A stretch of DNA of 21,309 nt from the IMG/VR virus record IMGVR_UViG_3300046010_004941, positions 1 to 21,309 of that record, one strand, 5' to 3'. Of the stretch, positions 13,901-20,633 are shown one piece after another. Position numbers and translations under genes: made by a program. Source of the stretch: a virus. The notes under the pieces were generated by a model. The model did not search any database. It had not been told where the DNA came from and saw only the letters and a program-made list of their open reading frames with translations. Position 1 is the first letter of the stretch. Every line of letters begins with the position of its first letter.

Positions 13901-15668
13901 GTTCAGCAAGTTCACCGACACAACGGACGCCGCCAAGAAAGCGGCGGATGCTCTCGAGAAGCAGAAAGAGAAGTTGCGCCGCAAAATCATGGAGGTTGCC
14001 GAAAAAGCGCTCGCCAAGGCTCGGCAACGAATGGAGGAATACAAGCAGGCGATGGATGCGATGGCGGACGCCGCCAAAACCGCTGTCTACGGTTCTTATT
14101 CGATGACAGATGCTTTGACGAAGGCGGAGGCGGCGGCTCAAGAACACAATGACGCCATGAAACAGGTCAGAGATGAGATGAATGAATATGGCAAGAGTGT
14201 TGCTGATTCATTGAAGGAAACGATTTCATTCAACGAAGCATTGTCTGGTTACCAATCGGTAGCAAACGAAATCAAGTCAGCGAATGACAAGGTGGCTGAG
14301 GCACAAAGCAAGGTCAACGAAGAGCAGGCGTTGTACCAAGATTTGTTGAGAAAGGCTGAAACGACCACGGGCAGAAAAGCCCGCCGTGAAGCATACGAGG
14401 AAGCGGCAAAACAACTTGAAAAGGTAACTGAAGCACAGACTCAGTTGGCTGATGCGACTAGGTCGGCTACTGCGGCGCAACAGTCACAAAAATCTGTGTT
14501 GGATAGATTGCGGGAACAATACAAACAGGCGGTGGATTTCTCGACGAAACTGGACGAACTTGTTACTAAGGGTCTGAGCAAAGAAGGCGTGGACCAGTTG
14601 TTGGGTATGGGGGCTGAAACTGGGTTGAAGTTTGTTGAAGAGTTGTTGACAGGTGGCGGCAATGCGATTGGTGAAGTCAACACCATCTTCAAGGACCTTG
14701 CTGAAATGTCAGATAAACAAGGCAAGAAAATAGCGTCAGGTTTCTTCACCATCGGAAATGATGTTGGAGCCGATTTTATTTCTGCTCTTTCTTTACAAGC
14801 ACAAAATGCCTCAAACTTTGCGGAACAGGTGAAGCGTCTTATCGCTTTGGGCTTGTCGCCGAACAACATTCGCATGGTATTGGAGGCTGGTGTTGAAACA
14901 GGAAGCAAGATTGCCGCCGCCATCGAAAAGGGTGGCGTTGACACCATCACACAGATGAACGAAATGGAGGCGTCGCTCAGGGGGCAAGCCGAAAACCTTG
15001 CCACTCTCCTCAATAACACCTTCTACAAGGCTGGCTTTGACCTTGCCACTCAAATCGTTCAGGGCATCGAGGACAAGATTGAGAAGTTGAATGAAACCCT
15101 TTCCGACATGACGATTGGGCAGTTGAAAGAATATCTTGGCAAAGTTCAGGGCGAGTTCGATGCGATTACTTCTCGTCTATCTATTGCTCCAGCCGATGTG
15201 AGCGGCGCTAATGCTCAAGCAGGCGGTGAAATAGGAGGAGCAAGTGGCGGAACTGCTGGTCGTAGAAGTGACGCCGACCTGAAATCTTTGGGTGGCATGT
15301 ATTCATCTTTCAAGGATGCAGTAAAAGCCCTTCACCCTCTTGCGGTAGCAAAATACACTTCGGATGGTACAGGGTTGAACGCACAAGAAATGGCGGCTTT
15401 GAGGGCGCAGTTCCCTCGTTTAGCGGCGGTTCCTTTCGCTAACGGTGGTTTGGTAAATAAACCTACGCTCGGTTTGATTGGTGAGGCTGGACCAGAAGCC
15501 GTTATTCCGCTCAACCGCATGGGACAAATGAGCAATGGGCAGACAACAATCAACTTGACGGTCAATGCTGGAATGGGTGCTGACGGCAAGAGCATTGGCG
15601 ATGCGATTGTCAATGAACTGAAACGCTGGTCAAGGAAGAACGGCACCATCCCAGTACCAACCGTATGA
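10971..15668 (+). CDS. Tail tape measure protein
   Basis: A 1565-residue protein. Residues 1-320 are helical and Ala/Lys-rich. Hydrophobic segments lie near 43-60, 323-366, 386-400, 430-458 and 519-543, as in many tape measures that may contact the membrane during DNA entry. Residues about 997-1037 form a strong charged coiled-coil, followed by further helices. The C-terminus has the widespread motif FANGGLVNKPTLGLIGEAGP, followed by EAVIPLNRM, at about 1489-1517. Tape length sets tail length; by the usual 0.15 nm per residue this implies a tail of roughly 230 nm, an estimate only. No peptidase or lysozyme motif was seen. Codon use changes near nucleotide 14085, inside this gene. Confidence 0.92.
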   Translation: MADEDIEVRARLIADADAFIDPMQAATQSLKHFQAALAPNTKLLTALGVAAGAGGYALLRYGKEAFSVAAKVAELNVAIGAVGKSTGIGAKKISDAAKAIRKNGIEMDAAQNIALKFAQNNLDLSKAAGVARVAQDLAVISQKNSTDTAELLTRAIQTGSSILLKSAGISRYASEGYAKYAKTLGKNSTQLTATERQQATINLIMEEGARVAGLYEAAMTEPGKVLRSFKRLQNDIKLEMGNALLKGFGPMIKAIYDMTSSFSKSVREGGAFAKIIEGLGVAIKELLQPMTDLFSRTHLFFKDLDLGQQSVRGIADQFKKFIPIVTAVGGALAAMAGRKLLGGLPLIGGLAKSLNPFLTGIMLLSALSPKLRDALMRIGESLKPMIPAVLALAAAFADFLARIAETTAEFLTAFGPAITTVLGGLGDTLKVVAGAFAALKPLVTIIGLVLLKGMIVNLITSTKAWGHLTKGLAAARLAFRTIIAEQKAYSLTAAQGSASISTMRAALFALRASLTAVKAAVVSLMASMLPLIAVFAAVEIFMAWRKEQQATEEKTQALTQAVKDQLYAMKGNATEIGKFVNEQKDLATALSSGSEEADKFGQSLQLMGTDAETVLTAFGEGKDAITNLNRELTAASGIKFTDDQFAGLLTIVENRGGWMNNDWLTESFSNLTDQQKEFVNNLKQLNDIAKSTDPADYVLTNIEYLAGIDKLGKKAYDYAMVEVFKNEAVEGSIDTYQEAIILQGLFAKKYNILNAAAIAQKAAQDKVKESLKETTPPTIQLINALNGLKDASDDNKVSAEAFAKQLYGDKDATNQFAQAVLAIRQQTGEWSDTLKNTKGNIDLFTKSGYDFYNQIKENSAKILELNGNTGDVVNYQKSAIEQFYKAGEAAGYTTEQIDGLLSVTGILAGLDKLTVKVDADIAAFTAKIKLVTEALALLMGQGDREGARQAQSVIYRLQGLVKALEDSKTAAKTGANSFSKFTDTTDAAKKAADALEKQKEKLRRKIMEVAEKALAKARQRMEEYKQAMDAMADAAKTAVYGSYSMTDALTKAEAAAQEHNDAMKQVRDEMNEYGKSVADSLKETISFNEALSGYQSVANEIKSANDKVAEAQSKVNEEQALYQDLLRKAETTTGRKARREAYEEAAKQLEKVTEAQTQLADATRSATAAQQSQKSVLDRLREQYKQAVDFSTKLDELVTKGLSKEGVDQLLGMGAETGLKFVEELLTGGGNAIGEVNTIFKDLAEMSDKQGKKIASGFFTIGNDVGADFISALSLQAQNASNFAEQVKRLIALGLSPNNIRMVLEAGVETGSKIAAAIEKGGVDTITQMNEMEASLRGQAENLATLLNNTFYKAGFDLATQIVQGIEDKIEKLNETLSDMTIGQLKEYLGKVQGEFDAITSRLSIAPADVSGANAQAGGEIGGASGGTAGRRSDADLKSLGGMYSSFKDAVKALHPLAVAKYTSDGTGLNAQEMAALRAQFPRLAAVPFANGGLVNKPTLGLIGEAGPEAVIPLNRMGQMSNGQTTINLTVNAGMGADGKSIGDAIVNELKRWSRKNGTIPVPTV

Positions 15669-16942
15669 GTAGGACAATGCCGTGGGGCGGCACCTACAAA
15701 GTGACCGCAGAGATTGGATTTATTGCGGGATTCAAGTTAGATGCAACTGACGGTTACGGCACCCTTGATAACCCCCTTGCGGCTCTTTATGCTTCTGGAG
15801 TTGGTGTGGATATCACCGAGGATGTCCAAGAAATCACCATCAACAGAGGCAGACAAACACAGTTAGATGACTTTTCGGCGGCTACATGCTCGATTCTGCT
15901 GTACGACCAAACACGCAAATACGACCCAGTCAACACGGATTCGCCGTATTACAACACGACTACAAACACATCAGGTGTTACGATTCGGCGAATAGTCAAG
16001 GTGTTTTATGGTTCTACTCAAATCTTTGAGGGAAGAATCACCGACATAGATGTGGAGTTTCAGCCAACTTCTACGCCTATCTCGAGGTCAAATGTGACGA
16101 TTGAGGCGGCGGACGATTTTGTGCTTCTTGCTAATGCTCGTCTTGAGGAATATAACCCAACCGCTCAACTGGGTGGCGCCAGAATCAGTACCTTGCTTGC
16201 TCTTCCTGAAATCAACTATACGGAACCAGTCGACCTCGATACTGGAACCGTCACGCTTGATACGGAGACTATTCCAGACCAAACCGTTTTGTTGGACTAT
16301 TTGCAAGACATTGCCGCCACTGAACAGGGTTATTTGTTTATGAAGGGTGATGGCACTCTAAGGTTCTCAAACCGTTTGGGGACGCTGTTGGTGACTGACC
16401 CGTTCTTTTTTGCTGATGACGGCACAGGGGATGCAGATTATGAGACCTTGTCGGTGATGTACGGGCAAGAGCAACTTTACAATCGTGTTGTCTGCACACC
16501 CATTGACTCAACAAACCCCGGCATTGCGGATGATGCGACTAGCCAAAGTTCTTATGGTGTGTCGGCGTTGCATCTTTCGGATTTGTTGTGTTCTGATGCC
16601 GATGCCCAAATCCTTGCCGATTACCTGTTGCCGCTTTATAAGGACCCTCAATACAAGTTTGATTCTGTGTCATTGAGTTTTGCTGGGTCGAAGGTGTCGA
16701 CTGCTGTTCAACAAACCATCATGGAACTAGACCTAGGTTCAGTATTGAAGGTAAAGAAATCATTTGCCATAGGCACACCATCAACCCTGACTCAAACACT
16801 TTCGATAGAAGGCATCAACCACACCATCACCCCAACAGCACACACAATCCAGTTTCGTACCGCCGTCCGAGACATCGCCTACTACTGGACATTGGATGAC
16901 CCCGTTTTAGGTCAAATATCCACCGACAATGCAGTAAGTTAG
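15665..16942 (+). CDS. Minor tail / baseplate hub protein
   Basis: A 425-residue protein starting at ATG 15665 in an ATGA overlap with the tape measure. Residues 48-96 have the characteristic actinophage hub start: VDITEDVQEITINRGRQTQL, then DDFSAATCSILLYDQTRKYD and the conserved SPYY. Middle and late parts are beta-rich, with IFEGRITDIDVEF near 115-130 and a helix-containing hub region (LLDYLQDIAATEQGYLFMKG). It would sit at the tail tip, closing the tube and carrying the adhesins. No separate distal tail gene is present between tape measure and this gene, so it may combine both roles; this is inference. Confidence 0.78.
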   Translation: MSRTMPWGGTYKVTAEIGFIAGFKLDATDGYGTLDNPLAALYASGVGVDITEDVQEITINRGRQTQLDDFSAATCSILLYDQTRKYDPVNTDSPYYNTTTNTSGVTIRRIVKVFYGSTQIFEGRITDIDVEFQPTSTPISRSNVTIEAADDFVLLANARLEEYNPTAQLGGARISTLLALPEINYTEPVDLDTGTVTLDTETIPDQTVLLDYLQDIAATEQGYLFMKGDGTLRFSNRLGTLLVTDPFFFADDGTGDADYETLSVMYGQEQLYNRVVCTPIDSTNPGIADDATSQSSYGVSALHLSDLLCSDADAQILADYLLPLYKDPQYKFDSVSLSFAGSKVSTAVQQTIMELDLGSVLKVKKSFAIGTPSTLTQTLSIEGINHTITPTAHTIQFRTAVRDIAYYWTLDDPVLGQISTDNAVS

Positions 16943-16950
16943 CGAAGACT

Positions 16951-17370
16951 ATGGCTGGAGCAGGTGCTTATCTTTGGGAGGCTGGGGATGTCGTTACGGC
17001 GGCAAACCTTCAGCAGTATGTCCAAGACCAAGTGGTCGCCGTCTATGCGAATAGCACGGCTCGAGACGCCGCTTATGGCGGAAGTGGGGAGCCGACGCTC
17101 AGCGAGGGCATGCTGTGCTTCCTCAAGGACAGCGACACGCTCCAGTATTATTCAGGCTCGCAATGGGTCAATCTCATCGTGCCAGTCACCTTCAATGCGA
17201 AGGGTGATTTGCTCACCGCATCAGCGGACGATACGCCAGCAATCCTGTCGGTGGGGGCAAACGACTATGTTTTGACAGCCGACTCGACCGCACCAAATGG
17301 AATAAAGTGGGCGGCAGTCGCCACACCAGCGGCAGGCGCAGATGTTCTTCAGGTTCAGATTTTCAGTTAG
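16951..17370 (+). CDS. Small tail-tip or fibre protein
   Basis: A 139-residue protein from ATG 16951. The first half is a phage-tip type segment (AYLWEAGDVVTAANLQQYVQ and later FLKDSDTLQYYSGSQWVNL), in which a short hydrophobic strand follows the printed-out G/S/Q-W pair. The second half carries a fibre-type motif (FNAKGDLLTASADDTPAILS, then VGANDYVLTADSTAPNGIKW), common in phage and cyanophage tail fibres. It lies between the hub and the adhesin genes and is probably a virion structural part at the tip. Higher GC than the hub gene before it suggests different ancestry. Exact role unknown. Confidence 0.65.
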   Translation: MAGAGAYLWEAGDVVTAANLQQYVQDQVVAVYANSTARDAAYGGSGEPTLSEGMLCFLKDSDTLQYYSGSQWVNLIVPVTFNAKGDLLTASADDTPAILSVGANDYVLTADSTAPNGIKWAAVATPAAGADVLQVQIFS

Positions 17371-17379
17371 GAGATAACA

Positions 17380-17745
17380 GTGGCAACATACGAAAAGTTG
17401 AAGTTGGGTGCGTCAACCAATGGTCGTCCTATCAAGGTAGACCAGACCGCAATCGCAACTGGAACGACCATTCACACAGGTTCTACAACCACAACTACTT
17501 ACGATGAAATCTGGTTGTATGCGATGAACTCTTCAACAGCCAGCGTCAAACTAACGATTGGTTGGGGAGGAACTTCCGACCCAGATGATTTGATTGAAGT
17601 TACAGTTCTTCCAGAGGCAGGTCTTGTTACGGTAGTCCCAGGTCTTGTGCTGAAAGGTGCCGCAACTGCGTTGATTGTGAAAGCGGCGGCGGCTACGGCG
17701 AATGTCATCACCATCCACGGTTTCGTGAACCAAATCACGGCGTAA
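17380..17745 (+). CDS. Small beta-rich virion protein, probable tail tip
   Basis: A 121-residue protein from GTG 17380, behind AGGAGATAAC. Its sequence (KLGASTNGRPIKVDQTAIAT, then TTIHTG, DEIWLYAMNSSTASVKLTIG and DDLIEVTVLPEAGLVTVVPG) fits a family often seen among structural genes of marine and freshwater phages, whose members end in a HGFVNQIT-like strand. It would form a compact beta barrel or sandwich. No enzymatic motif is visible. Placement directly before the adhesin genes suggests a tip or fibre-base component. The family's exact role is not established to my knowledge. Confidence 0.6.
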   Translation: MATYEKLKLGASTNGRPIKVDQTAIATGTTIHTGSTTTTTYDEIWLYAMNSSTASVKLTIGWGGTSDPDDLIEVTVLPEAGLVTVVPGLVLKGAATALIVKAAAATANVITIHGFVNQITA

Positions 17746-17748
17746 CTG

Positions 17749-18600
17749 ATGGCTACTGCTCGCCGTCAACTTGGGTATGTGTCGTCGCTGACGGTACAGA
17801 CCAATCTTTCAACTTTGGTTGAGATTGAGTATGTGGTCGTCGCTGGTGGCGGCGGCGGTTCAACATTTAGCGGCGGTGGCGGTGCTGGCGGATTCCGCAC
17901 CAATGTTTCTGGGGCAACAAGCGGCGGCGGTGCTTCTGCCGAACCAACTTTGTATATGCCCAAAGGCACTGCATTTACGGTTACAGTTGGTGCGGGTGGT
18001 GCTGGTGGCACATCGGCGCAAGGTTCCAACTCCGTCTTTGGAACAATCCTGAGTATCGGTGGTGGTGCTGGCAGTTATGGCACTGGTGGTTCTGGCGGTG
18101 GTGCAGGCGGCTCTGGCGGAACTGGAACTGGTGGCTCTGCTGTTGCTGGTCACGGCTATGCAGGTGGCAACATCACGACTGGAATGGGAAGCGGAAACGA
18201 AAGCGGTGCTGGCGGCGGCGGTGCGGGTGCAGTAGGTCAAACTCTCGCTAGCGCATCTAGCGGTACAGGGTCAAACGGTGGCGACGGTCAAAGCACAACT
18301 ATTACTGGTTCATCAGCGACTTACGCTGGTGGCGGTGCTGGCGGTTCACGATTTGCAACTGGAACGGGCACGGGTGGAACTGGCGGCGGCGGCAATGCTG
18401 GTGTCGCAGGCTCGACGAACACGGGTGGCGGTGGTGGTGGGCGTTCAACATCAACGGGTCAGGCTGGTGGAAGTGGAATAGTAATCATTCGTAGCAAGAC
18501 AGCCGCCGCATCAACGACAGGAAGCCCGACAGTCACAACAGGCATTACTGGTGGTTGGACCGCTTACACTTTTACGAGCAGTGGAAGCATTACTTGGTAG
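17749..18600 (+). CDS. Glycine-rich tail adhesin (first copy)
   Basis: A 283-residue protein starting with the short element LGYVSS (residues 8-13). It then has a long glycine-rich body (GGGGGSTFSGGGGAGGF, many GGxGG runs) ending in GGSGIVIIRSK and a C-terminal WTAYTFTSSGSITW. Glycine runs of this kind form polyglycine sandwich folds in T-even-type gp38 adhesins, which place variable loops at the tip for receptor binding. The same architecture recurs at 18850. It lies at the distal end of the tail cluster, as expected for a receptor-binding gene. Similarity to gp38 is in composition and position only. No weak ribosome binding site stands out before ATG 17749. Confidence 0.68.
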   Translation: MATARRQLGYVSSLTVQTNLSTLVEIEYVVVAGGGGGSTFSGGGGAGGFRTNVSGATSGGGASAEPTLYMPKGTAFTVTVGAGGAGGTSAQGSNSVFGTILSIGGGAGSYGTGGSGGGAGGSGGTGTGGSAVAGHGYAGGNITTGMGSGNESGAGGGGAGAVGQTLASASSGTGSNGGDGQSTTITGSSATYAGGGAGGSRFATGTGTGGTGGGGNAGVAGSTNTGGGGGGRSTSTGQAGGSGIVIIRSKTAAASTTGSPTVTTGITGGWTAYTFTSSGSITW

Positions 18601-18607
18601 GTATCTA

Positions 18608-18853
18608 ATGGCTCATTTTGCAAAAGTAGAAAACGGTATCGTTCGAGAAGTTATCGTCGTCGGCAACAGTGACGCCCCGACAGAAGCCGCAGGCAAAGCG
18701 TTCATCGCAAGCATCGGTCTTGCTGGTGAGTGGGTGCAAACCTCGTACAACAATAATCCTGTTGAGGGTGCGGACCGTGGGAAGTTTGCTGGTATTGGTG
18801 ATGTGTGGGATGGTTCTAAGTTTGTTGCGCCGACAAGTGAGGTAGCAGAGTGA
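18608..18853 (+). CDS. Small MAHFA-type protein paired with the adhesin (first copy)
   Basis: An 81-residue protein. ATG 18608 is chosen because it opens with MAHFAKVENGIVREVIVVGN, as in its paralogue at 19772; a longer frame start at 18551 would add residues from the adhesin's reading region. The core has GKAFIASIGLAGEWVQTSYN and GKFAGIGDVWDGSKF. Related small proteins occur beside tail fibre genes in many marine phages, where function is unproved. A role as adhesin cap, chaperone or tip component is inferred from pairing. The stop overlaps the next gene start in GTGA (18850-18853). Confidence 0.65.
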   Translation: MAHFAKVENGIVREVIVVGNSDAPTEAAGKAFIASIGLAGEWVQTSYNNNPVEGADRGKFAGIGDVWDGSKFVAPTSEVAE

Positions 18854-19770
18854 CTCGTTCTTATTTGGGTTATGTTTCATCGCAGACAACGGACACTGTG
18901 GCGGTAGGTGCTACGAAGGCTATTGCTATTGACTATCTGCTTGTGTCAGGTGGTGGTGGCGGTGCTGCTGGTGGCGGTGGTGCTGGTGGTGTTCGGACTA
19001 TCACGAGCGAGTTGTTAGGTGTAGGCACTTATCTTGTTGTCATTGGCGGTGGCGGTGCAGGTCAGCGAGCGAATGTGACGCAAGCCTCAAATGAAACTGC
19101 GCTACCACGAGATAGTGGTAATGGTAATCCATCGTTCTTCAAGAACCTGACTGCGACAGGTGGCGGTGGCGGCGGTTCTTTTACCTCAACGAACTCAGGT
19201 GGCTATGCGCTCGCTGGTTATGCAGGTGCTTCTGGTGGTGGTGGCAACTTCAACGGTGGCACGGTAAGCGCTGGTGGCGCAGGCAACGCTGGCGGCTATT
19301 CGCCAGTTGAAGGTTTCGCAGGCTCGCAAGGCAATGTCGGCGCAGGCGATAAGCACGGCGGCGGTGGTGGAGCAGGTCAGGCTGCTGGCTCAGGTGGGAC
19401 AGACGGCGCAAATGGCGGTGACGGAATCCAGAACGCCTTTCAGACAGGAAGCAATCAGTACTACGGTGGTGGCGGTGGTGGCGGTTCGCAAGACGGACTC
19501 AACAACGGTGCAGGTGGTCAAGGCGGCGGTGCTAATGGAGTAGGCAACACAACAGCCAACGCTGGGACAGCGAACACAGGTGGTGGTGGTGGCGGAAGAA
19601 CTAATACAGGTAATGGTGGCGCAGGTGGAAGTGGTGTAGTCATCATCAGGTATCTGACAGCAGACCTTGCCGCAGCAGGACTAACAAGCATCACGGGTGG
19701 AACAACGAGTTCATACGGTTCTTATTCTGTTCACACTTTTACTTCGACAGGAACTTTGACGGTGGCATAA
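18850..19770 (+). CDS. Glycine-rich tail adhesin (second copy)
   Basis: A 306-residue protein from GTG 18850 (GTGA overlap). It begins with SYLGYVSSQT and has glycine-rich blocks (GGGGGAAGGGGAGGV, later YYGGGGGGGSQDG), an Asn/Gly-rich end section, GGSGVVIIRYLT and a final TFTSTGTLTVA strand. Architecture equals that of the 17749 protein, but the middle differs strongly in sequence, with blocks unique to it. Two different receptor-binding tips on one phage could broaden host range, or they could form one hetero-oligomeric tip. Polyglycine-sandwich fold is inferred, not shown. Confidence 0.68.
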   Translation: MTRSYLGYVSSQTTDTVAVGATKAIAIDYLLVSGGGGGAAGGGGAGGVRTITSELLGVGTYLVVIGGGGAGQRANVTQASNETALPRDSGNGNPSFFKNLTATGGGGGGSFTSTNSGGYALAGYAGASGGGGNFNGGTVSAGGAGNAGGYSPVEGFAGSQGNVGAGDKHGGGGGAGQAAGSGGTDGANGGDGIQNAFQTGSNQYYGGGGGGGSQDGLNNGAGGQGGGANGVGNTTANAGTANTGGGGGGRTNTGNGGAGGSGVVIIRYLTADLAAAGLTSITGGTTSSYGSYSVHTFTSTGTLTVA

Positions 19771-19771
19771 C

Positions 19772-20023
19772 ATGGCGCATTTTGCAAACATCAACGAGTT
19801 CAACATTGTTGAACAAGTCATCGTCATCAGTAACGCAGACTGTGGTGGTGGACACTTCCCTGAAAGCGAACCGATAGGTCAAGCGTTTATCGCATCACTC
19901 GGTTTGGAAGGCTTGTGGTTGCAAACAAGTTATTCAGGCTCGTTCAGGGGTATCTATGCAGGTACAGGGTGTTGGTACGACTACGACATTGACGAGTTCA
20001 AGGTAGTAGATGCTGACGCATAA
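19772..20023 (+). CDS. Small MAHFA-type protein paired with the adhesin (second copy)
   Basis: An 83-residue protein, paralogue of the 18608 product. It shares MAHFA-x-x-(N/E)-x-x-IV, VIVI/VVG-SNAD-type and GQAFIASLGLEGLWLQTSYS elements, then GIYAGTGCWYDYDIDEFKVV. A Cys-containing insert (DCGGGHFPESEP) is unique to this copy. It starts at ATG 19772, one base after the adhesin stop, and its last 14 bases overlap the oxygenase start at 20010. As with its paralogue, function is unknown, and adhesin cap or assembly factor is a guess. Confidence 0.65.
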   Translation: MAHFANINEFNIVEQVIVISNADCGGGHFPESEPIGQAFIASLGLEGLWLQTSYSGSFRGIYAGTGCWYDYDIDEFKVVDADA

Positions 20024-20633
20024 CCTTCTGCCGAAACAGCAGTCTGATTATCTTGCGTCGTGGTTGTTGTCTCCTAACTTTCCGCATTATTACAGCGGCA
20101 ACATACACAGTGGCAACTTGACTGATAGGTACGACAACGACTTGAATGCAACTGGTTTCAGTCACCGTTTCTACGACAACCTGCAACAGCACAGCGACGG
20201 ACTTCACCTTGTGATGCCCTACCTGTGGGCGTTGCTTCATCGCAACGGTTTGCGAATGAAAGAGTTATTGCGTGTCCGTTCGTTCATGTCGTTGCAGAAC
20301 GGCTCTCAACACAACGGATTCCCACACATTGACATTCCGAACTTTGATGGGTACATGACTGCCATCGTTTATGTCGTGGGTGCAGACGGTGACACCATTC
20401 TCTACAACGAGACTTTCAACGGTGAACCGATACCAAAGCCAGACACCTTGACTGAGATGTGCCGAATCACGCCTAAGCCGAACAGCGGCATTGTGTTTGA
20501 CGGACATCGCTATCACACAGGTTTGCTTCCACAGACGAGCAAGGTTCGCCTAGTGTTGAACTACAACTTTACTGTTGATGCGGCTAGTGATGCGTTCGTA
20601 GCACCGAATGAAGAATCAGAAGAAACTCCGTAG
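20010..20633 (+). CDS. 2-oxoglutarate/Fe(II)-dependent oxygenase, prolyl-4-hydroxylase-like
   Basis: A 207-residue protein with the double-stranded beta-helix metal triad: H106-x-D108 (FPHIDIPN) and distal H169 (DGHRYHTGL), followed by R180 in VRLVLNYNF, which would bind the 2-oxoglutarate carboxylate. The fold is supported by YMTAIVYVVGADGDTILYNE between the two metal parts. Such enzymes use Fe(II), O2 and 2-oxoglutarate to hydroxylate proteins, nucleobases or small molecules, and are common in cyanophages and marine phages. The start ATG 20010 lies in the end of the previous gene behind AAGG (20000-20003). Its place after the adhesins suggests it modifies a tip protein or host surface product, but substrate is unknown. 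Confidence 0.82.
   Translation: MLTHNLLPKQQSDYLASWLLSPNFPHYYSGNIHSGNLTDRYDNDLNATGFSHRFYDNLQQHSDGLHLVMPYLWALLHRNGLRMKELLRVRSFMSLQNGSQHNGFPHIDIPNFDGYMTAIVYVVGADGDTILYNETFNGEPIPKPDTLTEMCRITPKPNSGIVFDGHRYHTGLLPQTSKVRLVLNYNFTVDAASDAFVAPNEESEETP

Larger units (their letters stand above)
17749..20023 (+). repeat. Tandemly duplicated two-gene adhesin cassette
   Basis: Genes at 17749 and 18608 are matched in order and type by genes at 18850 and 19772. Both large genes start with an (R/Y)-x-LGYVSS-like element and end with GGSG(I/V)VIIR plus a T/S-rich strand. Both small ones start MAHFA and share AFIASLG/IG, a W-x-QTSY and a G-x-YAG/FAG segment. Nucleotide identity has drifted, so this is an old duplication or two acquisitions. 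Confidence 0.65.

Noticed and set aside
17749-19770. Glycine-rich genes as mycobacterial PE_PGRS-type proteins, or their DNA as a repeat or CRISPR array
   Set aside because: There is no PE domain, the genes sit in a tail-fibre position, and the DNA repeats are irregular GGN codons without a fixed unit or spacers.
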